From: Sipunculus nudus
Taxonomy: Eukaryota; Annelida; Sipuncula; Golfingiida; Sipunculidae
Reading direction: 5' to 3'
Length of the DNA stretch: 64,000 nt
Assembly (NCBI GenBank): GCA_026874595.1
Contig: CM049308.1
Span: 93,301,624 to 93,365,623, forward strand
This document shows positions 11,341 to 22,339 of this stretch, piece after piece; position 1 is the stretch's first letter; each line of letters starts with the position of its first letter. The notes under the pieces are model-generated. The model was not told the DNA's origin, searched no databases, and saw only the letters and a program-made list of their open reading frames with translations. A program made the position numbers and the translations under genes.

Positions 11341-11568
11341 TTAATATGCCTCATAGGTACTGTCATTCACGTCTTTCTGATATACGATATTTAATGTATT
11401 TAACAGGGTTGTTACCCCTGTATCTTGATTTAAATCCTCGGCACTAATTTCTAAGGCCTTTTCTTTGGCTTTTTCTTTTCCTGACAGAGAACTCAATGTG
11501 AAAGCTAAAGCTTGCATACTCTTGTCAAGATCAGTCACACGTAACCACATCTGCAGTTCATTTTTCAC
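11341..11568 (-). pseudogene. copia gag fragment
   Basis: A 75-codon frame beginning KNELQMWLRVTDLDKSMQAL and continuing LSGKEKAKEKALEISAEDLN. This is the typical 'W.....D......A...L.L.G.A..A...' pattern of copia capsid. It lies downstream (minus strand) of the primer-binding site at 11638-11650. Confidence 0.6.
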
Positions 11569-11637
11569 TCATTGTAACTTCATTTTTGTCAAACTTGGGC
11601 GGGTTCCTGAGTTAAGAAGTCATTTTTGACAAATCAC

Positions 11638-11650
11638 CCTCTGCTACCAC
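11638..11650 (-). promoter_or_regulatory. primer-binding site, initiator tRNA-Met type
   Basis: On the minus strand TGGTAGCAGAGGG is complementary to the 3' end of initiator tRNA-Met (..CCTCTGCTACCA). This is the usual copia primer. It sits ~70 bases before the gag fragment. Confidence 0.65.
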
Positions 11651-11651
11651 T

Positions 11652-11900
11652 GTTAATAATGATATAAAAATTGCTGGCATTAACAAACAAGACGACTAAG
11701 TCCATACCAACACGTTTAATTTCCATGATAAACATACAACTGGCGCCTCTGGCGCTTACTGGAGCTTTACCTATTTTCAATCAAAAGCCGCACCTAAAGT
11801 ATAGAGATAAGCAACGGAAACCCAGAAAATATCTTAAGTGAAAATGCAACATCAAAATATGCTGGTAAGCAACTTAAATCTGGAAAATGATTTATGTGAT
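11652..11900 (-). repeat. candidate 5' LTR of the copia element, outer edge unknown
   Basis: Immediately outside the primer-binding site the minus strand ends in TTAACA, a plausible LTR terminus. The outer TG edge was not located, so 11900 is arbitrary. Confidence 0.25.
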
Positions 11901-11991
11901 CATTTCATTAATACAGTGGCGAATATAAAACAAATAAACATTAGGTGTATATAATATAATTTTATAGGACACAAAGAAATGGTCGTAAACT

Positions 11992-12065
11992 GGAGCTCGG
12001 TGCAGGAGTGGTAATCGGCTACCCCTTTTCTTGGATACCTGTTCGAGTACCCGATCATGGTACCA
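11992..12065 (+). repeat. possible tRNA-like SINE head
   Basis: A-box-like GCAGGAGTGGTAATC and B-box-like TGTTCGAGTACCC are about 35 bases apart. Both are imperfect, and no cloverleaf was confirmed. Confidence 0.3.
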
Positions 12066-12261
12066 GCAGGATTTTTGGTAGCTCGTTATTGCGTTCATCA
12101 ACTGAATCATGTTTTTAAAATACAAATAAATATTTTCTCCAAGGGAAAACTTTGGCAATGATACAAACATCGAAACCAAAGTAAGACTAACGGTAAATAG
12201 TTGATATTTCTCATATAAATAAATGACGTGTAAGTTTCGACTTGAAAGTTCTAGGATAAGT

Positions 12262-12262
<1 letters not shown>

Positions 12263-12299
<37 letters not shown>
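12263..12299. repeat. (CTAT)n microsatellite
   Basis: About nine tandem CTAT units. Confidence 0.95.
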
Positions 12300-12423
12300 A
12301 TACATTTGATTACATGTCAAAATTTTTCTTTAAATTAAACATGGATCCCTAAATAGTCGTGTTATAAAGGAAACATATTTCTGCCACATGTGATCTCCTT
12401 TAAATTACAATACGTTGTCTGAT

Positions 12424-12828
12424 TTTTCAGTGCAATATGTACAAGCTTGGAAAAATATATTTGATCGTTTATAAAGCAAATATACGGCATTGTTCGAAAT
12501 GAGCCCTTCCCTCATTATAAGGTAAATGTGTTTCTGGGCCGGCTATTGATTCAAATTATGTTCATGCTGACGGCATATGGAACAGGTGATGAACGCATAA
12601 TGGACCTATTGTCGATGTTCTTTATTTGTGAGAATAAAAAGACAAAAGAAATGCAGAGTTCCATGTTCCAGATATAATACTGTATGTAATAACCTGCCAT
12701 TACACACAAATAGATTACAAAAAAACGACAGCCATGTAAAGTTCGTAACTATCATTTTCATGACAAATTTCTGTGAAGGTTTTCGTCTCATTTATTCGCG
12801 TGCGACTTGCTGTTTGGGTATTGCAACA
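12424..12828 (+). repeat. duplicated block, copy 1 (upstream of lectin gene)
   Basis: It aligns collinearly with 28234-28708. Shared strings include GTGCAATATGTA.AAGCTTGG, GAAATGAGCCCTTC, AAAAGACAAAAGAAATG and AACTATCATTTTCATGA. No coding frame is shared. It ends ~1.15 kb before the lectin start codon. Confidence 0.65.
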
Positions 12829-13932
12829 GGTCAGGTATGTGTTGCTGAGACATGCATATATAAATTATAACCAGAAATCACATTTAGTTGTAAAATATTT
12901 ATTGACGTAGTCCTTATGTATAGGCTGATGCTAACATATGCAACATATTCAACGTTACGTTTTTATTTCATAGGCAAATGTAAAACATGCCATGTAGTTA
13001 AACACCATTCAATACAAATATTTGACCCAAGAGGTAATTTGTACTAAAGGGTCATAACAGCACATGACATGGTTAAGAGGTAAGTACCAGTCAATACCAA
13101 TATGTGACACCAAAAGTTAGGTATATTTCTGGTTATGACACAAAGTGACGTACTGTAGATAAATATATTTTATATATCTGAATTGTATTATGCAAATATC
13201 AATATATAACAAAGTACTCTTCGGTTTCTGATGTCAAAGTTACGAATCTCATTGAGGGTACGAGGGTCAAGTAATCACAGTGGTATACATATGCCACAAC
13301 ATTATAGGAAGCGGTCGTTTTTACACAAGATAATATGTGTTTACATTAAATAGAGATAGATAAACAAGAAGTAGGAAGAATTGTTGAGACCAAATAGACA
13401 GATGACTACTGATATTTCATGACATACCCGACAAAATTGTAGACATTTTACAAGTAATAGGATACATAAAATGGACCGAAAGTATTCATGTAGTGCTCAG
13501 TGTAAGAATACAGTAGTGGCGTTCATCACAAAGTGATCAAGAATCATGAAAATATTGCATTAAGTCGCATTTCACAGACCACAACAATGATCAATTGTAA
13601 GGTTGCATGCAGGATAAGCATTTGTCACCCTCCGTGTAGGCAACGTCAGCAGTAGCTAGTAACCGTAGCATTTGGATACGTCTACCAGTATTAAGACATT
13701 TTTCATGTACCTTCCATTTCCATTTTGTTCTAATTTATAAGATGGAGCAAATCTTACTACTTTTCTGGTATAATAACAGAGGCAGTAATCATAACATGTT
13801 CTTAAAGAAATGTTACAGCTGCGGTCATTCCGGAGAGAGAAAGGGGTTTTTATATTTACAGTGAATCACTGTTGAGTAAAACGCAATACTCTTCACGAAA
13901 TTAACATTTTTGTCTCGAGAACATATTGATTG
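12829..13932. other. upstream region of the lectin gene, no gene seen
   Basis: AT-rich, with no sustained frames. Short near-repeats around 13020-13140 (AATACAAATATTTGACCCAAGAGG and its variant) may be a partial duplication. Confidence 0.4.
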
Positions 13933-13940
13933 TATATATA
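13933..13940 (+). promoter_or_regulatory. TATA box candidate, lectin gene
   Basis: TATATATA lies 45-52 bases before the ATG, leaving room for a short leader. TTTACGTATTCAG nearby could instead be a 3' splice site of an upstream non-coding exon. Confidence 0.35.
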
Positions 13941-13984
13941 CACACATATTTCTTTACGTATTCAGGTCACGATATACATCTACA

Positions 13985-15625
13985 ATGAAAAGCATCATCC
14001 TGACCGGTTTATATGTTTTTATGGCGATGACACGTTTCTCAGGTAATTTACCCATTCACATATGCACTTAGGAAATTTTTTGTAACACTCTTACATAAAT
14101 AACGTATTTTTTGTAGATCAGCTCAATGAAGTGATATCACATCCAACTCTCTTTTTATGGCACTAAACAAATTAGCATCGGAATAGTAAACGGTTGTTTT
14201 TGTTGGCTTGGAGGTTAGTTTTATTCTGCAGGCAGAGGAATTAACCACAGGAAATTGCACATTTCCCGATCTAAATTGGGAATGAAATAAATAAAGTTTT
14301 GCTCATACCACCTATACCTGATATTCTAACTAACGATATTATTGAAAAAAGTACATATCGAATTAAGGTTATTCCTCTCATAAAATCAAACCAAATAAAA
14401 GTCAGTATTTCAAGACATTTTCAACATCACTATACATTCAATTTAATTATTTTAAGGCGCAGAGTCCAAGGACGTGATTCGACAAATTTCAAACCATGAG
14501 ATCAAACGCGTATACAAAAAACAGATGTCTCCTAAGGAATGTCGAGAAATATGTAATCGACAAAAGACACCTGCATGCACTGAGATCAAAAATCACACAG
14601 AAGCTTGTATCGTGATGGGTCTAAACTCACTTCAGGAAATGACAATATCTAAGGAATGTTCTGCTCCCAAGAGTGGTAAGCTATAGATAATATTATACAT
14701 TATAGATTTTATTATATTTTCTTTGATATACAATATTACAAAATTGATATGCATTTTTATTTAAATGATCATGTCTAATAATTTTTGCTATATGCGTCCG
14801 TCAGCGTCCAGTCCGAGACTAGTTTGGCTCCTTCATTACTTGATACAAATATACAAATATAATACACATTCAGCTACTGCTATTTTACATATATCAGTAG
14901 CCTGTCCATCTGGTTTTCGTTACCTGTTCCCTTGTGGACATATTGCTGACGACAAGTGCGTTCCCACATGTTACAAGATTGGTAGATGGAGAGTGACCTG
15001 GGATGCGGCTGAGAGTCAATGTCGCTCACTTGGCGGGGGCTTACTAAGCATTGAATCAGAAAAGGAAGAGCTTCACCTGGGAAATATCGTAAGAGGTATG
15101 CCAAAAAGTTAGAGATCATAATGCTTTTCTTGCGTTTGAATGAATCATACAGATATAAAACATTTGATGTAGAACATCAAGACATACGTGTGATAGATTT
15201 GTCTAATAGTATAATATTTAAAAGGTGTACCAAATACGAGTCTTTCTTTTACATTTATTTCTTTTGGGCAATCATTGGAAACCTATCTATTAAACAAAAT
15301 CTTTTAACTCGCATTTCGTATAGTCGGATCGTTTACGACAATGTTTGCCTTTATAAACGAATGTAAATTGACATCAGGGCACCCTCTTGGTTACTGGACA
15401 TCCGGCTCTGATGACGAGGAGGAAGGTGTGTGGGTCTGGAAGGCAACTGGAAAAAAACTGCATTACACAAACTGGGCCCCGGGGGAGCCTAACAATCACT
15501 GGCGTCACGGAATGCCCGAAAATTATCTTTATATTACGACAATTAACACTGCGAAATTCTATTGGAATGATGCTGTGTTTATTTCGAAGATATCCTTCAT
15601 TTGCGAAACTCATGGAAAATACTAA
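13985..15625 (+). CDS. secreted C-type lectin, four exons
   Basis: The exons are 13985-14042, 14457-14675, 14898-15095 and 15378-15625. All three introns are phase 1 with GT-AG ends, and the exons sum to 723 bases (240 aa plus TAA). Exon 1 gives a signal peptide (MKSIILTGLYVFMAMTRFS). Exon 2 encodes a five-cysteine spacer (KECREIC, PACTEI, EACIV, KECSAP) that looks PAN-like but is not assigned. Exons 3-4 encode a C-type lectin domain: ACPSGF, WDAAESQC, GGGLLSIES, GYWTSGSD, GEPNN (mannose-type EPN) and WND, then FICE. EPN plus WND predict calcium-dependent sugar binding. The cysteine normally after WND is absent, so the second conserved disulphide is missing. Probably an extracellular recognition protein; the ligand is unknown. 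It is a paralogue of the exon at 2778. Confidence 0.85.
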
Positions 15626-15702
15626 GGTAGCAGAATGTAACTGGACCTTGTGCTATACTCGGAATTTTCATTTTGAATATGTGGTTAGCATATAACAGTG
15701 CT

Positions 15703-15708
15703 AATAAA
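15703..15708 (+). terminator. polyadenylation signal, lectin gene
   Basis: AATAAA lies 78 bases after the stop codon. Confidence 0.5.
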
Positions 15709-17158
15709 GGAATCAAAAGCAATGTTAACCATAAATTGAAATACTTTGAATTACTGGAGTGACTAGTGATGATATATAGTACACCTTTGAACAAAAGCTG
15801 ACATGAAAAATAGGTTGAACACTGGATTATTTCAAATAATTCATCTGGTGTCGCAAAATATTGACAGTGCAGTGATCACACTGCAAAGTTAAGTTTAAAA
15901 GTGTCCTTTATTGAAAATTTATGTTTATGCATTGTGTTTCTAATGAGTGACATACACACGTGTAGAGTGAACCGCATTTTAGAGTAACATGAATTGTGCT
16001 TTTAAAGAATCATATTTATAAATTTGTACAGTAAACCTCGGAAGAAGCAGCTTCATACCTGACTATTTCAAAATGAAGCTGCATGAGTGGTTAAAGGCCC
16101 ATCAAGATACCGTATATTAACCAATTGCCGTATTTTAAATTACACACTATTTCGTAACGTGATATCACGAAATAGACTTAAAATGGTGGAAAAGACAGTT
16201 TCATGGTCACATATGAAAAAGAAGACATTGGGACAGCAGTGAAATGAAGGAACACAAAAATGAAAGGACTTGCACAAGGCAACTGTTTGAATGATCTATA
16301 TATAATTGCATTATTACTGGGCAATCCAATGTTGGACTTCGTGTGTTTGGTTAATGTTACTTTCACGTGATGTTTATTTTTTTGGAGCTTTCCAGTTAAA
16401 CATCGTAATATTGTCGTAACGCTTGAAAATAATTTAAATGTTCAGATGTCGATATCTTTTATAATAATTTATGTATATTATTATGTATGAAGTAAATGAC
16501 TACAGGTATCCACATAGGTCCATATGCTCCAGAATCCCATTCAGGCGAGAGCCTGGGACCTTTCACATTTTTTTTTATCATTTTATAATGTAATAGTGAA
16601 GGATCGATGAGTCACAACATATTAAAGAGGCTTTGCATAAAATCATACCCACATATTTACTGGAACGTGACATCATTTCTACACTTGATAATACATTTAT
16701 CCCACAGTCAACAAACGTTTACCGTGACAGCTGTGTGAACGACCATTTAGCTGTTTTGAGAAAATTAATGGAATATTATATAATCCTCGTTAGTTCTATT
16801 CTCTATTCATAAGGTAAATCGTAACATAAGTTACTCTTGTTTAATAAATGTTATCTGGGCATTAATTTGGAATTGTTTTATATTATTATATTATTATTAT
16901 ACATGTATATCTATAGCGCAAAATTAACACAGAGAGCATGCTCTAACACGCTTAACATAAAAAGAGATAAATATAATATTACAATGACACAGCATGAATT
17001 CATAGATAAATACATAATGGTAGTTAAAACACTAGAATAGAAAATAAATAATGATAATAAACAAATATATGATATTACGCCTACTGGGCTATTTGTTATC
17101 GCTTATCATCTGGGTAGAATTCTTATTCGATATAAAAAAAATCCGATGAAAACATATA
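15709..17158. other. intergenic, no gene seen
   Basis: AT-rich with short frames only. 16837-17040 is an AT-driven frame without motifs. Confidence 0.5.
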
Positions 17159-18173
17159 CAGTGGAACCCCACAATTACGACCACCCTGGGGACTGAGCAA
17201 AGTGGTCGTAATTTGGGGGTGGTCGTATTTGTGAAACTTTTGCCTTGGTTTCATATAACACGCCGATGTTTGATGTATATCAGTGTGTATTAATTTCATA
17301 TCTTTATAGTGAATTATAACATTTTTTTTACTTTCCAGTGACCATTGTAACGAATTGTGTGTGTTTGTGTGTAGCTAAACAAGAAAGAAATTGTTTTAAA
17401 TATTTTTTCATGATAAAAATAAATATACATACACACATCCTTTATGCCTGACAATTAACCCATACTTCCACTAAAGGCAATACGAAAACCTGCTGTATAC
17501 ATATTGAACATAAAACGTGGCAGTATAGGTGCACGGAAGATGCAAACTTTATTTATACATGTTACTGACTTCTCAATACTCAGCGTAAGGTATGAGTACA
17601 TTTAAAATTAACTAGGTCTTAATTGGACCAATCAGGATAGAACAATGTGTGATGACTAGGAATACTAAGCTCTCACCCCGCACTTAGGGTGGCTGTAATA
17701 CAGGTGATCACTAAGGGGCAATTAACATCGCTAGCCCTAGACCCCAGGGCAGTTAGCCAGGCAGACCGGCTCATTAATTAGTCAGGCCGATGGTTACCCT
17801 CTTTGATCTATCACGTACGCCTCAACGAGTCTCGGCGCGGACACTGATTCAGGAAGATATGCGGGACAACATTAATGAACACTAGGGTTGGGAAACCTTG
17901 TCACCCCCTTTGAGCTATCGTTAAGGCGCCTGTGACAAGGCGCAGCTTTGACTCGTGACAAATGTTTCCGTACTTCTCGGCGGTGGTCGCATTAGCGGGA
18001 TCGCATTAGTGCTGGGGGCAGGAAATCTGGTCGTAATTCTGAATTCAGGGGTGGTCGTAATTTTGAGTCATTTATAAACATAAATAAACTAAATAGAATT
18101 CGGTACCAAGCAAAGTGGTCGTAATTGTAGGGTGGTCGCAATTGTGGGGTGGTCGCAAGGCGGGGTTGCACTG
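17159..18173. mobile_element. DNA transposon/MITE with GACCACCC ends
   Basis: The left end CAGTGGAACCCCACAATTAC and the complement of the right end CAGTGCAACCCCGCCTTGCG form imperfect terminal inverted repeats. Each is followed by several subterminal GACCACCC / TGGTCGTAATT units. TA flanks both ends. The 1015-bp interior has no transposase frame, so it is non-autonomous. A related end occurs at 43180-43373. Confidence 0.7.
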
Positions 18174-19615
18174 TATTTTAAAATATAACCATCATATCAG
18201 AAACACAATCATCACATGTTTAAACAAATAAATCATCCGTCAAAAAACCGTGATGGTGACCAAAAACGACACAATTTATTTAAAATCATTAAGGTGGCAC
18301 GACTGGTCCTCCCACCTGACCTGACTTTGTTTCAGTTTTTCCTTTGCATGGAACAATCTAATGCTTTAATACCCCCTAAAGTATACATTTTCTGAAAGCT
18401 AAGAAAATTCTCTATAGTTTGGTGATAATAAACTTTGTTTCCGAGAACAGGTTTGAATTTGTAAGAATTTTAATTTAATTTTAATTTTTAACAAAAAATC
18501 GTTTATTCCAGCACAACTAAAGCAGATACAGAAAATCTTCTTAAATAAATCGAGAATTTAGATAATAATCCCCAGGCGTTTTTTTGTTTAGTGGGTTAAG
18601 TTTAAAAATTACGATTTTACAGAGTATTTAATTTTGAAATCTTCACAAATCATTTCATTTTTTACTTTTACCTTAATAAAATCCTTCAAATTTAGTATAG
18701 GCGTAAAATAAAAATAAAAAAAAACGCTTTTTAGAAGACATATTAACAATTATATATCTCAAAGATGGTATGTTTCGGACAAGTGATTACTGAGAAATAA
18801 CGCTCTAAAGATAAGGTGTTCAGGTGAAATGATGTTTCGAGAAAATGGCCAAAAACTATATTCGTAGAGATCATTCGTCCTACACACGTAACTAACCACA
18901 ACTACATGTTGACAGTCACATGAATTTGGTCAAGACGGTGGTTCCTATCAAACCATGATATAATAACATGGATTTATTGACTAATTTGCTTTAAAAACGT
19001 ATAAAAACGATAAAAGTTTGACCTGTCACACCAGCGACTTGTCAAACACCACGTGCATGGACTTCAGTAGGCGGAGCTTACAGTTTTGGCCGCGTGCCAA
19101 GGTGCACTTAGCACCCGACTACTGGAACCCGCGGCAGAACAGGTGCATCGCCGGGCCTAATAGGTAACCGCGTGTTTACACAGGAACTAGGGGAGCGGGA
19201 TTAATGGGCATTCAAGGAGAACGAAGATTGATTTACTTATCACGGTTTACAACCTTTATAGGTATTTAGGGGTTGACAATAGAGACGAGTTTATAACGAT
19301 CAAACAAATCTCGCATACACATACAAGTCATATGTGAAATCTTGACTTATTGTTTATTGGAGGGAAGAATAGGAAGACGGTGGTTTGTCACTTTCATACA
19401 TCATGCACACACATTCAAGTCACAGAAGGAGCCCGATTATCTTATAAGAAGGTTTATTTACATGGAATCTATAAATGGCAACAAATTAAACAATCAACAA
19501 ATAACAGCATCCAAGAAGGTCTGGAGGTTCACGGCGTAGGCCCCCTGAAAAATAAAACGCATAATAAACCAGATATGTCGTATATTTTGATCAAACATTT
19601 AATAAATTATATATA

Positions 19616-19620
<5 letters not shown>

Positions 19621-19662
<42 letters not shown>
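19621..19662. repeat. (AT)n microsatellite
   Basis: About 21 AT units within the TTAA-flanked transposon. Confidence 0.95.
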
Positions 19663-19665
<3 letters not shown>

Positions 19666-19841
19666 CAACCGCCAGAAGTAAGGTTTATATTTTAATATAT
19701 GCAAAATAAACGTGAATATACAATTACTAATTATATAGTTAATACATCCTTGACCCTCATTGTTTACACACTTTAGTTTTATAAACCGTTTATATGATCT
19801 TTTTAGTGCGTAACATTATATATTTCAACACTATTACGTAC

Positions 19842-19946
19842 CGGACGTATTTCGCCTTTCACTTGCCCAGGATACATGGCTCTAACGTATGCCAGAACCA
19901 CAGGCGGCAGAGCGTATTGTGCACCTTCAGGACCAACCTCGTCACG
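19842..19946 (-). other. exon-like frame inside the TTAA transposon
   Basis: On the minus strand, acceptor CTCCAG precedes 35 codons (RDEVGPEGAQYALPP, AYVRAMYPGQVKGE) ending at a GTACGT donor, phase 0. The product is not recognised. It might be a second transposase exon, but the phase does not match the exon-like frame at 20124. Confidence 0.25.
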
Positions 19947-20123
19947 CTGGAGTAAAATTCAAAACAACGAGTCAATTATATTCATTTCGCTGAAATAAGC
20001 AGCTACATATCTCAATATCTCTCATATCGCTCACGGCTCATAATGATATTATATGATATTGAATATAGTGACACTGAGTCTCTTCTAAATAAAATATTGT
20101 TCTATTTATAAATAAACTTACCT

Positions 20124-20390
20124 TCAGCTCTCAACAGTTCCTTCACGACAGATCGCACATACAACAGCGGCTGACAATAGCGCGTTTAGTTGATAACACT
20201 GCCAAAGTCGATAGGTGTCGGCCTCCGGTTTTCCTTCATGCGTAAACGTAGAGATGCCGTCATCTGACGATTCATCGTCGCTGGCCATCAGTTTGATCAC
20301 GGAAGTAGGTTCAGCCCGATGAGACTTCTTGATATCATTCAACCGCTGCAGTTTTTCAAGTGGCATTCGGGATTTGCGTCGTCGGCCCAT
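20124..20390 (-). pseudogene. transposase N-terminal fragment (Mutator-like/Kolobok type?)
   Basis: From ATG at 20390 the frame encodes 88 aa. It has a basic start (MGRRRKSRMPLEKLQRLND), an acidic serine patch (MASDDESSDDG) and an end TYRLWQCYQLNAL then CAICREG. The basic start and the C-x2-C-x-x-G end recall metazoan Mutator-like transposase N-termini from memory. A TGA stops it a few bases before a consensus GTAAGT donor, so the copy looks inactivated or my frame is wrong. It lies inside a TTAA-flanked element, which supports transposon origin. Confidence 0.4.
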
Positions 20391-21038
20391 CGTAGTTTCG
20401 TTTGGTAGTGGCGTAATATTTATTTGTTGCGGTGTTGACAGTATGAATATCATAGACGTTATGGTTGGGATATGAAGCAGCTTTTAATAAAGTAATTTTA
20501 CGTATCTGTCGATAGGCTTACGATATAGCAGAAATAACATGATGTAAAGTGAAAATTTGTGTTTCGACGTAACATACCCGAAAAAAGACAGAAAGGCCAA
20601 TGACACTAACAGATCATTCACAAGGACGGGTTTGTTTGCACACTAATTAGCTAGAGTTAGGGTTGTTCTCCAACGCTTATCAGTTGTATGCTCAGCTAAT
20701 TAGATTGGGCTATCAAACGTCGACCGTCAGTTCTTGCCACGGAGGTACTTGGCCCATGCATTAATTAAACACTTGCACCTCGCGATTGGCTGAATGACCC
20801 AGGTGATGGCTGGGGGCAGAGTGATTGACAGGCCTGTGGCAGGGCTGTAGTTAGTTTACAAACACCCTGTCATAACATCTTGGTGTTTACTGAATAGCAA
20901 TCACCCTTTTCCACAAAATGCACCAGGCGACCCAAAATGTGTTCAGCTGCATTAGATCCGCCAAGTATTCAATATTACGTATACCTTTTATTGAAAAAAC
21001 ACCAATTTTTAGGATTTTGACCAGTCGTGCCACCTTAA

Positions 21039-22142
21039 GGTATAATTTAAATTTTCGGATGCATAATCGCGTAAACAAGGCTTGTGCAAATCAAGCGATT
21101 CAGAAAAGTAAGGATTATTTATAACATGCTCTTAACACATTTCATTGTTTAAATTTAATGAAAGTTCACTTGGACTTATGTTACTGATGGATAACAAAGG
21201 ACTATTACTTTTCCCGTTTAGCTACACAGTAGGCCTAGCGTAAAAGTTCAAAGGGAACGTACATTCGACTGGGGGTATGTCTGTATAAATGAGCATCGTT
21301 TCTGTCCAACGGGTTGTAATGCACGTGTTATATCAAAATTTCATTATTACATCACAACCTCAGCAGATTACCAGAGGTAATATACCATTTGGTAACAGGT
21401 TAATACTTACCAACGGGGGCAATACATGGACTTACGTTTAGGAAAGTCAACCGAAGAGCGGTCCGAGCAATCTGTCACACAAAGTGTGACCCTATTAAAA
21501 CCAGCTTACTATGCTAATTTGGCATCCTGGTAAAATATCTTTGTATTAAATATAAACATTAAAACAACAACAAACCTCTTTGCCCTGTTATGTTACAGTA
21601 TCGCACGTGTACCCCGACCAATCCTATTGTGCCCCCGAGGACAAAAGGATCAGTGTCAGTCTTTCACATGCTCCCCCCCCCCCCGTGATCTCGTAATCTC
21701 GGCTTTTAGCCCACCCGGTTGGTTCATTCTAACCCCATTCACCTGATGATCTGGTCGCATCCCGTGAAAAAGACTGTTGTGAATTTACAGTGTTGTTTTT
21801 CTTCAGTGTTATACCGCTCTGGCCTAGTCTGTAGGCCATCCCGGGCATATAGCAGTTTACAACGGAGGGTAACTCTATACATGTGTGTGTATGTGTGTGT
21901 GTGTGTGTGTGCGTGTGTTAAGGGTAAGAGTGATGCCTTTTAGACAGATTACTTATTTAGTAACAGACCAGTTATTCTAGCAAAAAGGTAACTGTCGTCA
22001 TAGTCTCACCAACTACATGTGTCGGGACGGCGACTTTGCATGCAGCAGGGAGAACAGATGGCTTAATATGGTGTGCTGCATTTCATATTATATGTAGTAC
22101 CGACACTACCGTGACGTCACTTCGCTGGTTCCTATAAAAGTG
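21039..22142. other. no gene; C12 tract and (GT)n
   Basis: A run of 12 C at 21673-21684 and an interrupted GT repeat at 21882-21918 are the only structure. The string after the GT run (AAGGGTAAGAGTGATGCC) recurs at about 22306 as AAAGAGTAAGAGTGACGCC. Confidence 0.5.
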
Positions 22143-22168
22143 TGCAAATACACAGAGGGGAAGAGGAT

Positions 22169-22237
22169 CTGGCGTAGTCATGTGGTAAGGCCACCGACCG
22201 GAAATTGGAAGATCGTGGGTTCGATTCCCACCGTCAG
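22169..22237 (+). repeat. tRNA-like sequence, SINE or tRNA pseudogene
   Basis: Acceptor-like arms CTGGCG/CGTCAG pair (one G-U). The T arm GTGGG-TTCGATT-CCCAC is perfect. An A-box-like TAGTCATGTGGTAAGG lies upstream. The anticodon stem is only about four pairs, with loop CCGGAAA lacking U33, so a functional tRNA is unlikely. TGCAAATACACAGAG before it and CTCTGTGTTTGCA after it form an inverted repeat. Confidence 0.5.
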
Positions 22238-22339
22238 TGAACCGACTTCTCTGTGTTTGCATCTATTTTCTATTTCCATCTATATATATGTGTATGTTTG
22301 TGTGTGTAAAGAGTAAGAGTGACGCCTTTTAGATATACT

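Larger units (their letters stand above)
7741..11651 (-). mobile_element. decayed Ty1/copia retrotransposon
   Basis: Reading down the minus strand: primer-binding site, gag, protease, integrase, linker, RT and RNase H, i.e. copia order PR-IN-RT-RH. All parts are damaged. A (TA)n tract at 11222-11262 interrupts the gag-protease interval. The Gmr1-like fragment abuts its 3' end. Confidence 0.75.
18293..21034. mobile_element. DNA transposon with TTAA target duplication (Kolobok-like?)
   Basis: A perfect 16-base inverted terminus GGTGGCACGACTGGTC lies at 18293-18308 and its complement at 21019-21034. Each is flanked by TTAA (18289-18292, 21035-21038). TTAA duplication is known for piggyBac and Kolobok. 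The GG terminus is unlike the CC start typical of piggyBac. Inside on the minus strand lies a short frame resembling the N-terminus of Mutator-like/Kolobok transposases. The 2.74-kb length is too short for a full gene plus introns, suggesting an internally deleted copy. Confidence 0.7.

Noticed and set aside
22169-22237. A functional tRNA-Ser (anticodon GGA).
   Set aside because: The anticodon stem is short, U33 is absent and the acceptor stem is six pairs; it sits in repeat-like context.
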